From an uncultured Peptococcaceae bacterium (GTDB lineage: Bacteria; Bacillota; Dehalobacteriia; UBA4068; UBA4997), in contig CANQSW010000051.1 of assembly GCA_947626615.1 (NCBI GenBank), forward strand, positions 1 through 9,228: DNA of 9,228 nt, written 5' to 3'. The position numbers were made by a program, and so were the translations under genes. Below are positions 7,925 to 9,228 of this stretch, in pieces; position 1 is the first letter of the stretch, and each line of letters starts with the position of its first letter. The notes beneath the pieces were generated by a model that saw nothing but the letters and a program-made list of their open reading frames with translations, was not told where the DNA came from and did no database searches.

Positions 7925-9119
7925 GCTCCGCCTCCTCGTCACGGTAGATATCCGTAATAATGCGTCTGGCGCTGAAGAAGCGGTAGTCCAGATAACGGCC
8001 GCCGATCCATATATCGTTCGAGAAATCGTCCCGCCGGCATAGTTTGGCTCTGCTGCGGGATTTTATCTCGATCTCACGGTCGAGCAAAGCCTGGTCGGCC
8101 TCGCCCAGATCTCCTGCGATAAGCGCAGTTTGCAGCCGCGTCAAAAAGCGCTTCAAACGGCCGTTGTTGACCTGCAATGTTTGCATCACGTCGTTTATAT
8201 CAACCGACACCATGTGCGCCATGTTGGCGGCAATGGTCTGCCATTCAGCGGCGGCGTCAGCATTCTGGCCGTCGGAGAGGATATAGTTATACCTTACGCG
8301 GGATGTATAGACCAGACGATTGAAATCGCAGGCCAGCTGCATGGCTCTGGCCAGTTCCGGCGGCACGGCAGCGCCAATATCTTCGTATATGGCTGCAAAG
8401 GAAGTATATTTTTCAACGTCAATGCGGTTTTTCAGCAAATACGCCAACAGCGATGCGGGGACGCTCGTTTCTATTTTGTTGCGCAGAAAGCCGGCCTCGG
8501 AAGCCGTGAGCTGAACGGAAAGCTCGGCGCGCCAATCCCCGTAATAATCATCCGGCACAGAGAACAGCTGCAGCGCGGTTTCTCTGCCGGCATCAACGTC
8601 ATCAGGATCGATACCGGCGGCCTCGTTGCCCTTGTTGCCTAAAGCGGACAGCTGCTTTTGCCCCTGCATAAAAACCGCGACTCTGATCAGTTCCGGGATC
8701 GTCAGATCACGCGTGCAGATACCGTAGGTGCAGATACCGTTCCAATAAATGTTTGAGGGCTTGCGCGCCACCCAATTAGCGGGTAAAACACGCCGGCCGA
8801 TTATGCCGTCCTCGCCGGGGCAGTTTTGCAGCAAACGGATGCCGCAGTCTTTTTCTTCCTGATCGACGCGGCGCAGTATCTTGGCCGGCTCATTGCCATA
8901 GCGGCCTTCCGTTGCCTCTTTAAGCACATAGGGAACGATAAGGAAGTATTTTGCCACCGTCTGGACGGTAGACGTGCCGGGAAAAAACAGATTGGCAAAA
9001 GCGTCGCGGATCATACCGATGCCGATCTCATCTACCGCACCTTGTTCCTGCAGCAGATTCATAACGTCGAGTACTTTCTCGCGGTCCTCTTTACTAAAGT
9101 CCACCCAGCCTAATTGCAT
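7917..9119 (-). CDS. zacA: DUF6361-type protein, first gene of the operon, ZacA-like
   Basis: I recognise this as a DUF6361-type protein from its N-terminal block: MQLGWVDFS at the start, then GAVDEIGIG, RDAFANLFFPGTSTVQT and AKYFLIVPY within the first 70 residues. No catalytic motif or membrane segment is visible and its biochemical role is unknown to me. The mostly helical C-terminal half ends in a basic, aromatic segment with IKSRSRAKLCRRDDF and GGRYLDYRF, which could touch nucleic acid or a partner. I choose ATG 9119 because AGGTGA (9125-9130) is five bases upstream and the protein then begins with the family's conserved MQLGW; a TTG at 9143 would add eight residues lacking that support. 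The length is 400 residues. It overlaps the PLD gene by 8 bases and is the promoter-proximal member, so it is expected to be made first. In Azaca, as I recall it, this family occupies the ZacA position. It may be a sensor or an assembly factor, but that is inference. Confidence 0.8.
   Translation of the reverse strand: MQLGWVDFSKEDREKVLDVMNLLQEQGAVDEIGIGMIRDAFANLFFPGTSTVQTVAKYFLIVPYVLKEATEGRYGNEPAKILRRVDQEEKDCGIRLLQNCPGEDGIIGRRVLPANWVARKPSNIYWNGICTYGICTRDLTIPELIRVAVFMQGQKQLSALGNKGNEAAGIDPDDVDAGRETALQLFSVPDDYYGDWRAELSVQLTASEAGFLRNKIETSVPASLLAYLLKNRIDVEKYTSFAAIYEDIGAAVPPELARAMQLACDFNRLVYTSRVRYNYILSDGQNADAAAEWQTIAANMAHMVSVDINDVMQTLQVNNGRLKRFLTRLQTALIAGDLGEADQALLDREIEIKSRSRAKLCRRDDFSNDIWIGGRYLDYRFFSARRIITDIYRDEEAEHV
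7931..7936 (-). promoter_or_regulatory. Ribosome binding site deciding the PLD gene start
   Basis: Perfect AGGAGG lies six bases before ATG 7924 and inside the last codons of the DUF6361 gene. It rules against the in-frame GTG at 7942, which precedes it, and allows ribosomes ending the first gene to restart on the second. Confidence 0.85.
8713..8740 (-). repeat. 13-base direct repeat within the DUF6361 gene
   Basis: GTGCAGATACCGT occurs at 8713-8725 and again at 8728-8740 on the plus strand, with a 15-base period, so the reading frame is kept. On the coding strand it gives GICTYGICT, an in-frame five-residue duplication near the middle of the protein. It could be a recent slippage event or a genuine family motif. 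Confidence 0.85.
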
Positions 9120-9154
9120 TGTTCTCACCTGTCGAATTTTCAATAATCGATAAT

Positions 9155-9183
9155 ATTATACCAACCAGGGCAAAAATAGTAAA
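9155..9183 (-). promoter_or_regulatory. Sigma-70-type promoter of the four-gene operon
   Basis: On the minus strand a perfect TATAAT (-10) at 9160-9155 follows TTTACT (-35, four of six consensus bases) at 9183-9178, with the ideal 17-base spacer. Transcription should start near 9148, leaving a leader of about 30 bases before ATG 9119. The -10 lies within a perfect 10-base palindrome, ATAATATTAT (9150-9159), which might bind a regulator but may be chance in AT-rich DNA. No attenuator fits in so short a leader, so expression looks constitutive unless a repressor is encoded elsewhere. Confidence 0.75.
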
Positions 9184-9228
9184 GTTTTACGTGCCGACCG
9201 CAAAAAAGGGAGCATAGCCTCGTATGAA

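Noticed and set aside
1808..9143. A DISARM or BREX system, suggested by helicase plus PLD genes.
   Set aside because: There is no methyltransferase, no DUF1998 protein, no PglZ and no BrxL-like protease in the operon, and the DUF6361 protein does not belong to those systems.
9184..9228. A possible terminator or gene end at the right edge (a run of six T on the minus strand after a GC-rich stretch).
   Set aside because: The stem is only three to four base pairs and the upstream sequence is cut off by the window edge, so no call is supported.

Overview
The window looks like a defence-dense accessory region from a Bacillota genome, most likely a gut-type Clostridia or Negativicutes. This rests on strong AGGAGG-type ribosome binding sites, tight operon packing and a clear TTTACT-17-TATAAT promoter; no taxon marker is present, so the assignment is an inference. 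Base composition is uneven. Spot counts of 60-base lines give about 58% GC in the DUF6361 and helicase genes and about 37-38% in the recombinase and HAD genes, so the parts probably have different histories. Left region (1-1656): on the minus strand, running off the left edge, is the target-recognition half of a type I restriction-modification specificity protein (HsdS). It has no ATG: the frame is open from a stop at 660-662, and the familiar HsdS N-terminal block appears without an initiation codon in front of it. Divergent from it, 48 bases away, is a complete tyrosine recombinase. This is the layout of an invertible hsdS locus, in which a silent cassette is exchanged with an expressed hsdS by a neighbouring recombinase to switch DNA methylation specificity. 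The expressed hsdS, hsdM and hsdR would lie left of the window. The Shine-Dalgarno and start codon of the recombinase are both buried in a two-part inverted repeat. Middle (1657-1807): a short intergenic region with a long hairpin at 1730-1766 that can end transcription from both sides; the stronger U-tract serves the minus-strand operon. Right region (1808-9228): one minus-strand operon of four genes transcribed from a promoter at 9155-9183. In order they encode a DUF6361-type protein, a protein with two phospholipase D (HKD) motifs, a 1073-residue SF2 helicase/translocase, and a HAD-superfamily phosphatase. The first three overlap by 8 and 14 bases, each with its own AGGAGG, so they are translationally coupled. 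DUF6361 + PLD + helicase matches, as far as I recall, the three-gene Azaca anti-phage system (ZacA, ZacB, ZacC). The most plausible reading is a nuclease-helicase machine: the helicase engages foreign DNA, the HKD protein cuts it, and the DUF6361 protein has an unknown role. The HAD enzyme follows after 20 bases, is much more AT-rich, and may be an accessory or modulator gene that joined the operon later. Together the window joins a switchable restriction-modification locus to a second, fixed defence operon, with the operons meeting tail to tail at a shared terminator.
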